Source: Tetrapyrgos nigripes (lineage: Eukaryota > Basidiomycota > Agaricomycetes > Agaricales > Campanellaceae). From it: a stretch of DNA of 64,000 nt. Position 1 is the stretch's first letter, and each line of letters starts with the position of its first letter. Location: the NCBI GenBank assembly GCA_013368315.1, contig JAACJM010000286.1, forward strand, positions 41,455-105,454, in the 5' to 3' direction. A model generated the notes under the pieces. That model saw only the letters and a program-made list of their open reading frames with translations, did no database searches and was not told the origin of the DNA. Position numbers and translations under genes: made by a program. Below, piece after piece: positions 33,206 through 44,817 of the stretch.

Positions 33206-33979
33206 AAAATCCCAACTCTAGCACTGTTGAATGTTCATAGTACACTTACTACAGTTGATTATGTCGAGCCTACAACCTACCACATCTCTTGAAATACACC
33301 TCAGGAGTATTTCTGTTTGATTGAAGATACTTTTATTTGGACAGCTCATTATGTGCAAATGGGACCAGAACATGGCTTGCACCACACTGTGCCTCTTAGT
33401 CTTTGTAGTAATGGTATTGAAGGTTTATGTGGAATCATAATGCCTCTGTGATTCCTACACTCAATGGTGAGGTTTAATACAGTACTGATACACAATAGAA
33501 GATCAATGCTGTGCTCAGGGTGTACAAAGGTGGGGAATTTTGGTCAGAAGTTGAATTTCAGTCATACAACTGAATTTTGATCATATGCAATCAGAATTCT
33601 ACCCATGTATGTATCTACTATTGGTGTGATTACTTTCATAGAAAGCAGAAACAGTATTTTCATGTAAGGAACTCATGGACAAGCACCCCTTGACTGGGGG
33701 GAGTTGAAAAGAGGACCCTAGCCAGATTTCAGTCATACACTCCATATTCTGATCATACAAATAATTGCTGAGGCTCAGGTTATTGGAGGACTCAGAGTAG
33801 CATCTACAATGAGTTCAGCCCAAGTAAATCTCCGTTAACTAGAAAATAAGACAGACCATATAGCATACACATTACACGTTTGTGCACGTCTAACCACACT
33901 AACATTCACATGATGCAAAATTGCTGATGCATGGTGTCGATGCATCATGGTTCCCCGTCAGTTTCCCGTCAACGTGTCT

Positions 33980-34006
33980 GGGTTAGGGTAACCCTAACCC
34001 TAACCC
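33980..34006. repeat. interstitial telomere-like motif, head to head
   Basis: A TTAGGG run (GGGTTAGGG) meets CCCTAA repeats (TAACCCTAACCCTAACCC) within 27 bp. TTAGGG is the telomere repeat of most basidiomycetes. It lies inside the 2.5-kb element and is not a chromosome end. Confidence 0.85.
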
Positions 34007-34755
34007 ACATCAAACAGATGAAGTAAAGAACTAATTGGACTCATTTGTGCGTGTCATTCTTTATATGTACCCAGACTGATGTCTGGCTGGATACTTTCTT
34101 CCCTCAGCTGCAGGTTTCCAGCCCTCCTTGCATGTGCTCAAGTGTTCCCATTTATCCATATTCCAATCCAATTGCACTGTATTCATAAGGTATTCCAGGG
34201 TATTCCCTGTGTTCACAGATGGCTAGTGGTCATTGTGTGGGTGTAAGGAAGTAGTAGGGAATTGGGGGCCAGGGCAAGCATGTTTTAAAGTGTCCATATC
34301 ATTTGTATCTGTACAATTTGTTGTACGTATCATTGTGGTTGTACATCCAGCAATATATATATTATTTCGGAAGCTCAGACCCTCAGACCAGAGCCATGGT
34401 GCTTTTATTAGATGCCACTAAGGGCGGATGAGGAGGAGTTTATTACTGGCTTTGGACCAAGGGATGATGCACCGGGTCTCACAGTGGCAGAAGACTGGCA
34501 GAAGATGCCACATTTGCATAGTGTACAGTACTTACTTGATTAAGAAGTTGTGGACCTACCATGGGCCTTGGTAAAAAGTCATGGACCTTGCCTGGTACAT
34601 GGCCTGAATAAGGCCTGAGTGTCATATGCTTATGGATAGCTATGGTTATTTTGGTGGTAAGTTTTATAAAAGTGCTCATGGTTGAACCATAGCTTTTATA
34701 AAACATTTTGCAGGGTTACACCATGGATTTTATAAAATCCCTGCATCATGGGGTG

Positions 34756-34985
34756 AACCAAGGCTAAAGCCAGACATTCTCAAGGCCCACTCAAAATGTG
34801 TCATTACATCACATTGCTTCCTTGATGCAGGAACACTCAATTTGGCTAACCATCGATTGGATACCATCCACCTCCAACCTTGTCAATGATCCTTCACGAG
34901 AATCATTTCCTTCCAGAGACAAACTACATCCCTGCCCCCAAAATTACCCAAAGAACTCTCCCCATATCTGTATAAACCTTTAGAC
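34756..34985 (+). pseudogene. RNase H domain, second part
   Basis: Continues the domain interrupted at 32280: TQNVSLHHIASLMQEHSIWL then WIPSTSNLVNDPSRESFP, which matches the family pattern WVPSxxNxADxPSR at the end of RNase H in tyrosine-recombinase retroelements. A stop follows near 34983. One TAA lies just after the junction. Confidence 0.65.
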
Positions 34986-35289
34986 TTCCATGACCCTCAT
35001 ATTACCCCAATTGTTGTTGATTAAATCATTTCTCGCTGTCATTATACCTTACCAGATTTAAACTTCCCTGTCTAATTATGTACCTTAATACAATCCAAAC
35101 AGAGAATTCTGTGAAATTGACACATCTCAAAGTGAAGTACACAACTCACATGCAAACTCCTTTGACCTATCCAACTCATTTCTGTCTTTACCACCATCTG
35201 GATACATACTACTGCTCAATCTCTCCCACCCAGTTCAAAACATGCCCTTCCAAACAATCTACTTCCCTCCCATTCTGCTTCACCAACGA

Positions 35290-36295
35290 ACCAAACTTCA
35301 ACACACTCTGTGACCCTAATCTCTCCAATGCAGCAGCTGCTGCCATAGCAGGAGTCATCAAACCTGAAACTTGTCACCAACAACAACTTGCCATTACAGA
35401 ATTTGCTGTGTGGGAAAATGACATGGGACTCCACCCTGATGAGGTTCTCCCAGCTCCTGAGGCTGTGCTGTGTGAGTTTGCAGCATCCTTCCTTGGACGC
35501 CTGGCCAAACTGAGTGCCCTCAAGATGTGGTACACAACTCTAGGGTTGAGATGGCAAGGAGCTGACCTCCTGCACAAAACACTCACCAGAGTTGACTGCC
35601 AATCCCCATCCTCCTCACACTGCCCTGAACGTCCCCCAGTCACATGAGACATGATGCACAGCTGCCATGCCACATGGTCCACCTCCACTTGTGGTGGCCA
35701 CAAGTGCACCAACACAGCAGCCAAGTGCAGCCTTCTAGGTCAACTCCATCTCAGCAAGATCCTTCCACATCATTCAGATCCTCGTCTCTTCAATCCCACC
35801 AAGCACCCACAAGCACAAGATGTTGTCAAACTGCCACCTCCCATTCCTGAGTCCAAACATGGCCCTCTTTCTATGTTCTTCCCTAGCACCAAAACCTCCA
35901 TATCCAGGGGTGACTACACACACATACATGCATACCACAGTTCTCTCAATGCAACCAAGGCCACTCACCATCATGTTCAAGCCAGCAACCTCTCTCCCAA
36001 TGACCCTCTCATGTTGTACAGAGATGATGATGGCAACATCAAAGTCATGACAAAATCATATTTCCTATCTCTATGTAACTATGTCTGGTCAGCTGAGGGC
36101 TACCCTCACTTCACAGGACATTCCTTTCACATTGGAGGTACAACTCTCCTCCTTCAGGATGGTGTTGACCCCAAGTACATCAAAATGTGTGGTAGATGGA
36201 AATCCAGTGCCTTCACTAGGTACTGGAGAGACCTCCACACCTGTGCATCTGTCCACATTGACAGGGTTTATGTCTGCAAGCAACTACACCAATGA
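35290..36295 (+). pseudogene. tyrosine recombinase (phage-integrase fold) of the retroelement
   Basis: The core-binding part reads LPAPEAVLCEFAASFLGRLA, LSALKMWYTTLGLRWQGAD and ends PERPPVT (35647). The catalytic part follows in another frame: QLHLSKILP, NPTKHPQAQDV, LMLYRDDDGNIKVMTKSYFL, HFTGHSFHIGGTTLLLQDGV and MCGRWKSSAFTRYWRDL, stop at 36295. Family members have QLRxGEL in box I and GHSFRIGGT in box II. Both catalytic arginines are His here, so the enzyme is dead. The box II Arg to His needs only one G-to-A change. This domain normally integrates circular cDNA without target duplication. Confidence 0.75.
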
Positions 36296-38214
36296 CTCAA
36301 CACATAATCTACACCAGCTCACTATCCATACCTCTCATTACCATCACAAGTCATCTCTATCACAGTTCCTCTATCTGACTAACATCTCTACACACCATCA
36401 TCTACCTCATTGTAAAATCTCTCTATTCATCACTACTCAAAGCAAGTACCATACTGTAAAGCCTATGCCTTTCCCTAACTCTTTCCAACCATTTCCAAAT
36501 AGTTTCTGACTCTTCCCTTTCATTCCATTTCATTTCCAATTCATATCTGAGTTGCCATAAATCTGTTTAGTCCACATTTCCCATCAGATCCTATCTGAGT
36601 CATATCGGATACTAACCGGACAGCTCGCATTCATACTTCTCACATTTCTGTTTCATATCTCATAGCACCATGTGCTCCCCTTCCTTTTCTTTCCAAAGGG
36701 TTTCCACACAATGATAGCAAATTGAGCATTCCCTTTGTCAATACTTATTTTAGTTATATTATCTTTCATTTCCGATTCTTTCCTATCTCATTTCTGTTCC
36801 ACTCCAATGTAGTACTTAGGCTAGCAACTTTGTAGTAGATAGCTTAAGTCTAAAATCAATTTAGCAGGTCTCCTATCCTTTCCAATCAATTACGACTAGA
36901 CAACTAGCAAGGTGGTACTAATAGTGCCATAGACTTTCTGTCTTGACTTTCCAGTCAATATCCTTTCTTCCTATCTATTCTCTTCCTGTCCAGTTCTGTC
37001 TGGATTCATCATCATTCCCATCTTTCCTATAGACCTCTGCCCAGATCCGAAGTGTTTCCTAGCACTAAGGTCTGCCTGGACTTAACACATACTGTCTTTA
37101 CTTGAATTACCTATAAAATGCAAGTTGTTCATATCTGTCTTTGCAGCCTTTGCTTGACCTTTGGTCTTTGGGTGTCAGCTCTGTCCTTGTCTGATATGAT
37201 GCACTTCAGCTTGCTCAATAGCTTTGGGTGGTTGTATCTTAATCCTTCTGGACATCCCCAACTCAGAAAATTTATTCACAAGTTCTTTGGAATAAATTTT
37301 CTGCTGTCTGCCCAATACAACAGAATGTGTTTGTGGTCCATTTTGTCAAGAACAGGTTCAGATAGGGACTGGATGCCTCTCAGGCCACCACACAGGAGCC
37401 AAAGATGAAGGAACAAGGCAAATGGATGGTATAAGTGAGTAAGCCAGTACTGGGCCAGAGTCTACATAGCAGTATGGATCAGAGGGACAGAAGTGGACAG
37501 AATGGAGACCTATCTACAAAGCCCTATAGTAAATATATGAAAGTATGAAGCTAGATAGGCAGGTACTAAGGGAAGCTATCATAGGATGATGATCAGGTGT
37601 CTAAGTGATGTCAATATGTGCCATAGAAGCAGATATGATCTGTCAGTCAGATAAATGATGTATCAAAGAAGATAGAAGTCATAGGTACCAGGAGACGAGA
37701 TCTAGAACAAAAGAAGTAGAAGGAATGTAGGACAGGGTCTGGAAGCGAAGACAGGAAGGGATTCATGACACATTTCAAGTGAAAGGATACTATCTACAAA
37801 ATAAGTTAACTCAGCCTAAAGGCCTCATAACAAAGCTTTGCAGAATGAAGTAGATGAAGCTTTCATGCAAAACCCAGAGGTACAGGGGGAGCTGCTGTAT
37901 CTTGCTGTCATCTACAGGAGGTCTATATTGATGAAAGAGGTGTGGGCCAGTGCCCAGGTGTGGTGAGTACATGGCCAGAAGGAAATGTTAAGAATACAAG
38001 AAATAAAAATCCAAATAAATTGTAGCCTTTTTAAATTATGAAGAGGATAAAAGAAGAGAAAAAGGTCAGTGAGTGAAAAGTACAGTAACAGGTGAAAATG
38101 AGCTCAATAATAGGGGCAAGTGATGGAAAAAAATGGATGGGAAAAATCAGGAGGTTTTGAACATAGCCATATGCAACTCATCCTCATTTCATTCAGCCTC
38201 ATAATTGATGCCGT
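36296..38214. other. no gene seen
   Basis: The first half is pyrimidine-rich and the second purine-rich, CpG-poor, with only short frames. It may include the 3' end of the retroelement and other decayed repeats, but I cannot delimit them. Confidence 0.4.
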
Positions 38215-38695
38215 TGTCGTTCAGCTCTGAAGCTCTTAGATTACACCCACCCCCTCAGGTGGACCTCATAAAGTTCCTAATGGCTCAGGCAGGAAAATAA
38301 GTGACATCCCCTTCATGCCCTCATATGTATGCACTGACGCTAAAGGATTGGCTCAGATTCCTTCTGGAGGGTACTCAAGTAGTAGTCCCACTTTACTCCA
38401 TGTACCAAAATCCAGATAACTTCCCATATCCTGTGAAATACCTTCCAGATTGCTGGCTGTCAGCAAAGAGATCCAAAGAGTCTGGACTTAAACATAAACA
38501 TAAACATTCCAAAGCTTTCATCCCATTTTCATATGGTCAATTGTCTTGGAAGGGATTTCACTCAGAAAGACATGGTGTGCACCTTGGCATCCCTCTTTCA
38601 TGGGTATGATTTATGGTTTGCTGAAGGCTTTGATATTGCAGATTGAGAGAACATGATAAGGGATTTCTTTACTACTTCGCAGAGGCCTATGAAAG

Positions 38696-40613
38696 GGGCC
38701 ACCAACTTTTCAAGCAACAGGGGTCAAGCAACAGCAACAGTGAAGCAGCATTTAAGTGCTACTAGGAACTATTGAAGTTGTATTGAAGTCACCAGTAGCC
38801 ACTGAGTATACCAGAAAAAATCACTACATCAACTAGGTTTACAGTTCAATCTGTGCTCAAAAAGTCATTGGGCACTGCTACCACTCAGGCTGCTCTGACT
38901 TGAGTAGCTTGAGGGTAGGTTGACTTCTAATTTTGGTGTGGCTGTGCTTACCCCAGTCTACTCAACTTCACTACACTTCATTGCATGACAAATTACTTGC
39001 ATTGAAAGGTTCATTTATTGAGGAAATGGATATCATATTTACCACATCCTTTACTGCAAACTGGCTTAGTCTCTACTGAGTCTAAAATGCTCAGTTTTGC
39101 TAGATTTTCCCAACTGTATTAAATAGTTTGCTCTTCAAATATCCTAACCCAGAGAAAATGGACACATCCTTATCAATGAGCTTTTATAATAGAGAGCTTG
39201 TGCAGAGTGGTTGGCTCGAAATTGTGTGTGCAAGTTGCAAAGTGTATATTGAGGTAGCTACAGTGAGTACATGCAAAACAAGCATAGGAAGTGATGGAGG
39301 GAGCATCCAGGAATAGGCCGAGCACAAAAGAACCAGGATATGATGTACAAAAACTAGCATAACAGAGATTTGATGTGTATGAACTATGAGAGCTTGTGAG
39401 AGAAATAACATGCTTCTCTGGGCAGACGAATGAACTGGAAAGGATGTTGGGGTCAGACAGTATGTTTGATTTTAAAAAAAGGATGATAGGTGAGGATATC
39501 TGGAGAGAAAGCACAGGTTGGTGAGGGAGGATGCATAACAGCATCATCGCTTAGGGCCAGCTCAGAGATGCAGGGGACTGGGCCATTCTAGGCATCCTAA
39601 ATCAATTTTAGGCCCAAAAAATACACAGAAAGCAGCATATGCATCTGTGTATCCTGATGAAAGCTGCCAAATGTTCCTGCCATACTTCTGATGTGTCCTA
39701 CAGTACCATGGTGCACAGAGCTGCACAGTAAGTTCCCTGTGGCCTTGATTGTGATGCCAACTGAGAATTGAAGAGGAAGGAAGGCGGTTGTTGGGCTGAC
39801 GAGCGAGATATGGCTGCACTTGGGTTGCGCACACAATTTCGAGCCAACCGCTCTGCGCATGCTTACTAAGCCACACGTGGCTGCAGGTGGCTCTGCGCAA
39901 GCTCTCTAATGCAGAGACAATAGCAATAGTTAAGCAAGCCAAGAAAAATTCTAGACATATTCAAAAGAAATTCAGACATATAAAAGGCATTTTAGAGGTG
40001 TATAAGTAGCTTTTGGGTCATTTTGAGAGGACTCAAGGGTAGCTGGAGGTGGCCTGAGTGTAGCTTGAGTGATAGCTTCAATTGCTTCAGAGAAGTCAAG
40101 CAACAGTAAAGCAATATCAAGCAGCATCAAGCAACACTCAAGCAACTTCAAGCAACACTTAAGGGTAAGTTAAGCAACAGTATGAATAAAATATGGGCCG
40201 CCAGCAATCCAAGCTACCACCCTACTACTTCAAGCTAGCACATACTGTTCAGACATACTTAGCATCCACATAGTTGTGAAATTAGCTGGATGAATGTAAC
40301 AATAAATTTATCTTTTTCAAACATTTTTTTTCTATCTCTGCAATTTTGAAATTATGTACTTGACTGAGTGAAGGCTAAACCAATTTGCAATACAGAATGG
40401 GGTATGTATAATGGATATCTCCTCAATGAATGAACCTTTCAATGTGAGTAACTTGCTGCAAAAGGAAGTGTAGTGAAGTTCACTACACTAGGATAAGAAC
40501 AGCCACATCCAAAGTAGACATTCAAGCCACCCTCAGACTACTCTCAAGTGGATTGCACTCAACAACTTCCAAGCAACTGTTGCTTAACCTGTTGTTTGAA
40601 AAACCATATACCC
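38696..40613. mobile_element. 1.9-kb non-autonomous element with long inverted arms, Mutator-like by its 9-bp duplication
   Basis: CTATGAAAG is duplicated at 38687-38695 and 40614-40622; deleting one copy and the insert restores the P450 tail. The arms (about 38696-39120 and 40250-40613) are imperfect inverted repeats, for instance CATTGAAAGGTTCATTTATT near 39000 and its complement near 40420-40440, and both carry AAGCAAC runs. No transposase frame. A 9-bp duplication with arms of several hundred bp suits Mutator-like elements, though this is inference. Confidence 0.7.
39191..39907. mobile_element. nested 0.7-kb inverted-repeat element
   Basis: AGAGAGCTTGTGCAGAG at 39191-39207 and its complement CTCTGCGCAAGCTCTCT at 39891-39907, flanked by AAT on both sides. 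The internal TGGCTCGAAATTGTGTG (about 39213) is also mirrored near 39830. It sits in the middle of the 1.9-kb element. Confidence 0.55.
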
Positions 40614-40645
40614 CTATGAAAGTTGTATTGACGGCTCGTAATTAG

Positions 40646-41522
40646 AATTTAGATGTTATTATTCACTTATTTATTGTAAAATTGTCGAATTGGGTGGACG
40701 CAAAGTTACTAGTCCAACTGTTGGTCCTGTGACTCTCCGATCTTTGAGCGCTAAGTCCGATATTATCCGAAAGCTGTCCTCAGAAACAAGGTCAGTCATC
40801 TTGGCGACTCTCACACTACGGCTGAAACTCCCCCGAGTGCTTGTTTTTCTCAAGCACCTAAATTTCAACGCCGCCACCACTTGCCATACTGACTATCGAC
40901 GTTCTATAATGTACTAGGGTCTCGACAAATGGGTTAATGGCGCTCTCATGGCAGTATTTCGGCCACAGTTGAGAATCTCGAAGGCAGGCAGTATTCAACG
41001 TGCAGGTATACGAGGGTGCCCGCAAGTTCAAATGTTCCTTCAGGGAGTTTTTGAAGATCTTTCTGATCATGATGATCCAAAAAAAGTCAAGAGGCTAAGT
41101 ATATCACTATTGATATCAATTACTCGTGGCATCGTTCAGTACAAGTCAACTCCCTCTCTCGGCATACCGCTGCTACGGCATACTCCCTTGTAACGCATAC
41201 ATTTTTCGAGGAACAAAATCCAATTCCCTGCGAAACTACTCTCACAAAAGGCATACTCCCTTGTAAGGTATACATTTTCTCAGTAAAGGAGGGGTATGTC
41301 CTAAAAGGGAGTTGAATGTATTTGCTGGTACGCCGGCACTGGTGCTCTGCCTATATTGGTTGTTGAACTCTACTAGGCATGGGTGCGCAAATCGAGATAT
41401 CGACATATGATTCCATACATTAGGGTCCATCAGAGTAGCTGATTCTGGCTGATTCTACGGGTGCGGGCATCGCTTAGAGCCAGAATCACGGAGAATCCGT
41501 ACAGAGTAGAATCACCGGCCTC
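40646..41522. other. spacer between P450 remnant and isocyanide synthase
   Basis: No supported gene. GGCATACTCCCTTGTAA occurs twice (about 41176 and 41249), each followed by a similar ATACATTTTYTC stretch, a short direct repeat. The promoter of the synthase gene should lie here; no motif stands out. Confidence 0.4.
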
Positions 41523-41645
41523 ATGTCACAGACACTTCTGCACCGGCAATATCGTCTAGAGTCACAGCTGGTCTCCTTGATCATCTTAAAAGGCAGATAC
41601 TGCTGTGATACAGGCATATATACACACTACTCCCTCTGTCGACCA

Positions 41646-44079
41646 ATGGTTGTCTGTGTCCCGCCATCAGAATTCATGCAACCTCCGTCCGAAATCAAGC
41701 TCGACTCCAATGGCAAGCCTACAGGGACTGCTCCTGCTGCCGTCGTCGGTAAAGCCTATCGCCCTTGGTGGTTCACTTCTGGGCTTCTAGACAAAGCAAC
41801 CCGGCTCACGGAGGTCATCTCTCACTACCTTTTCCTAGACGGAAAAGACAACCGCTTCGAAATGGGTGGACGCCGCTACCTATATAACGTTCTCTCCCGT
41901 TACATCCAAAAAGAAGAGAAGATCGAGCTTGTTTTTCCTGGATTCCCTTTCAAGAGTCCTAGTGCGCGAAAAGTCCTTGGCCGTCTTCCTGATCTGGGAG
42001 AGGAACTCCTTCTCCATAGGCTCGAAGCACTTGCTGCCGCCGTCGAGGACGATTATGCGCCCGGTGCTGTCGTTCGCATAGTAAGTGACGGGATTGTGTA
42101 CGGTGGTGAGTTTCCTATCACTTTTACTCTTGAAAATCCAATTTTCTGATGTCCAAGCCTAGAACTTCTCGAACAGGATGACGCCAGCGTCTACCTCTAC
42201 AATGCCGAGCTACGTAAAATATGCGTGGAAAGCAACCTGAACCACATCACGTTCGTGAGGCTTGCGGATTTGATTGAGGGTGACGTCGTCTCTGTCGATT
42301 CGAACGAGATGACCCTGGAAGAGTACGTTCGCTACGCCCCCATAATCCGCTCTCAATTCCTTGCCCACGATATTTCGTGCTACAATATCGAGGACAGCAT
42401 CAGAAATGATTCCGGGGTGCTAAGAACCTACCGAGGATATCTCAAGTTCTTGGAACTCGATCTAGACGGAACGAGCGTGATGATGGATACCAATGAGAAC
42501 CCGCTCTCCGGAAAGCAAAAGGAAAAAATCCGTCAGCAGCTTGCCAAGAAGATGATTGTCCACGGAACTGTGAGTTCTTCTGGTCTGAACTCACCACAGT
42601 TAGAACTGATCTTTCCGTTAAGAAATTTTCCGATCTTGTCCAAGCGAAATTCCCTTCTTGTGTCCGTTTAAGCTGTCATGAGCATCCCAACGAAGGTCCG
42701 AAATTCGCTTTGAGTCTCTTCCCGGGTACAAATACGTCCGCTACACCAGTAAGTACTACCTTTTTCGTACTTGATTTTTTAGGCATATATTAAATGCTTT
42801 GACAGTGGCACAACGTCATATACGAGGCTGCTGACGGACGCCTCCAAATCGGTCCCCTCCAATCGTTCGACAAGAAGAATTACGAGGTTGTTTTGAAACA
42901 TGGTCGACCTTATTACATTCGCGAGAAGTCCACAGTATACTCATTTGGATCACAACTGGACGCACAGATTTCATTATCTCGAAACTTCCCATTCGGATTG
43001 ACCATCTCTTGTTCACCATCCGACAGCTTGTCTTTGAATGATCTACCCATGAACAAACTGCGTACGCTCTTGGGTATACACTCTTGTGTACTCCTCCGTG
43101 GGTTCTCCCAGGTTGATCGTGACGATATGATCAAGAAATCCGAAGAGCTAGGACCAATCCTGTATGGGCTTTTATACTCTAGGTCTCATTTCAAAGTCGT
43201 TCTGACTGTCGATTTAGGCGCTGGCCAGCTTATGGGGCTATTTTCGAGCTGAAAGAGAACTCCAACTGGGACGTAAATAGCACACTTACATGCGAAGCAA
43301 TGCCTATGCATTACGATGGTATGTGCTCACCTTTGCATTTTTTTCTATGCTCACTCATTCCGTCCAATTCTCGCAGGTCTTTTCAAGACCAAGACCGACG
43401 AACATGGACGAATGACGAGCGATTCTCCTCAGTTCCAGATCTTTCAATGCATTCAGGCACCAGGGAACCAAGAAGGTGGCCGAACTATTTTGACGAATAC
43501 AGCTGAAATCCTGCGATACGGAGTGACTCATTTGCAGAAAGAACTACTTTCGTCCAAGAACTTCACGGTGTTCACGCCCAAGAACGCGGTGTTTGGAGGA
43601 GATCATCTCAAACTCCCCTTAGTCATGCAAAATGAGCTTACTGGTCATGAAGTATTGCGATGGAACGATCCTTGGTACGTTCTTTTTGCTGATATAACAG
43701 CGAGCGGTGTCTGATCGCCGATCAACAGGCCGCAATGGGTGACGAAGTTCAAAGCGACTAACGTCGGGATCAGTGATGCTACACAGGAAGAAGAGGCAAG
43801 GATTGTTGATTTGCTGTCCAATTTGTTGTATGACCGCAGGTTTTGCTTTGCTCATACTTGGGCGACGGGAGATTTCCTCATTGCAGATAACGTCGAAGTA
43901 AGTATCTTGCCAGCTCATCTTTTGATCTTGATCTGGTATTTAAAAAATTGCTTCAGCTGCTGCACTCGAGGACTGCCTTCGTGCCCGGTCCAAGGAGTTG
44001 TGGCGCATTCACGTTAACTAACGAACATTTTCTTCAGGTCTATTATAGTTTTTTATTGGTTTTCATGAACTCTGGTTAG
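41646..44079 (+). CDS. isocyanide synthase (DIT1/PvcA) fused to TauD-like Fe(II)/2-oxoglutarate dioxygenase
   Basis: Eight exons: 41646-42105, 42163-42569, 42623-42748, 42806-43161, 43218-43318, 43377-43674, 43729-43897, 43957-44079, all with GT-AG borders and in phase (about 679 residues). The N-terminal half has the DIT1/PvcA signature: PGFPFKSPSARKVLGRLPDL, RLEALAAAVEDDYAPGA, IVSDGIVYG, RLSCHEHPNEGPKFALSLFP and TPWHNV. Known relatives turn an amino acid (Tyr, Trp or Val) into an isocyanide. The C-terminal half has LLRGFSQVDRDDM, LRWPAYGAI, the iron ligands H481 and D483 in MPMHYDG, QEGGRTILTNT, and H642 in ELLHSRTAF. The final frame ends FVPGPRSCGAFTL; one base over, the text reads KELWRIHVN with stop at 44019-44021, which resembles the conserved 2-oxoglutarate-binding end. 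Start: 41646 chosen, an in-frame ATG at 41523 is possible. Substrate unknown. Confidence 0.88.
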
Positions 44080-44817
44080 TTCTTCATATGCTGGAACGTA
44101 TATCTATCTGCCTCGGACGGATTCTGTCTTTCTTTATTCAAATACATGATGGTCGCATTTACCGCTGAGACTCCTTAAAGGCCCGTATGACAATTCGCAG
44201 TTACAGGCGCCGACTGCGCACGGGCATAGTGTCCTTCAATGGAAATGATAAAAAATGTATAAGGAGCCTCTCGGCCTAATCACTAAGAATGAAGGAGATG
44301 TGGGCCACCACTGCGTGTGGCAATTACGAGGCCTGATCTACATAGAATAGTTGCCGCTGTACCCCAGATTTTCGATCTTCTGAGTTCTAGATAGATAGAT
44401 ACACGCCAAGTGGCCCCTTCAGGACCCGGCAGGGCATTCAATGTAGTCACAGTATCAATGCTATGGTGTTACAAGCGCAAGGCATTAGAAGGCCATGCTT
44501 TCCGCTGCCGTTCTTGATTCCAGGTAGGATATAGCACCTATCCTGTTTACCTCCCGTTTTTCATTGTTTTAGTAGCTGCTGGATATGGTACGATCTACAG
44601 ACATAGGATGATGGTTACCGCTGGACGCTTTCCACACTATACCCAACCGTACTACCATCCCGGGTACCTATCATACCAACATCATACCTGTACCTGTATC
44701 AGAGTAAGTTCTCTCTCGGTTCGAGGTACAGATGTACCTATACTCTTTAGTTGCCTCTCTCTCTTTGTTGAACTTCATAGGCGGACCAAATTAAAGGCCA
44801 AGTATCCGGAAACACAT
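44080..44817. other. no gene seen downstream of the synthase
   Basis: A short TAGATAGATAGATA run occurs at about 44387-44402, and GGTACC/TACCTATCATACC words recur near 44660-44740. No coding signal. Confidence 0.4.

Larger units (their letters stand above)
32281..34755. mobile_element. 2.5-kb non-autonomous element, possibly hAT-like
   Basis: Inserted in the RNase H domain. AACCAAG at 32274-32280 recurs at 34756-34762; joining the flanks gives YNQG followed by the conserved TQNVSLHHIASLMQEHSIWL region (one stop apart). The ends form imperfect inverted repeats of about 100 bp, each with several TTTTATAAA motifs and GGTTNAACCAT (about 32300-32385 and 34650-34740). A 7-8-bp duplication is compatible with hAT elements but no transposase is present. 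Inside are a 4-copy degenerate repeat and a telomere-like motif. Confidence 0.7.
38215..40645 (+). pseudogene. cytochrome P450 remnant, C-terminal part, split by a transposon
   Basis: Present at 38215-38695 and 40623-40645. Reads EALRLHPP (K-helix ExxR), TQVVVPLYSMYQNPDNFPYP, KYLPDCWLSA (PERF-like region), AFIPFSYG, then after a one-base frame change VNCLGRDFTQKDM with the heme-ligand Cys codon at 38542-38544, and a C-terminus that crosses the insertion exactly: TTSQRPM-KVVLTARN with stop TAG at 40643-40645. A TAA at 38298 and other stops are present. The first two thirds of a P450 (N-terminal anchor, I-helix) are not found upstream. P450s commonly tailor fungal secondary metabolites; the isocyanide synthase starts 1 kb downstream on the same strand. 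Confidence 0.75.

Noticed and set aside
33980..34006. Chromosome end
   Set aside because: Only 27 bp, in head-to-head orientation, with unique sequence on both sides.
29714..36295. Active DIRS-like retrotransposon
   Set aside because: Reverse transcriptase palm not found, RNase H Asp replaced, recombinase arginines lost, and interrupted by another element.
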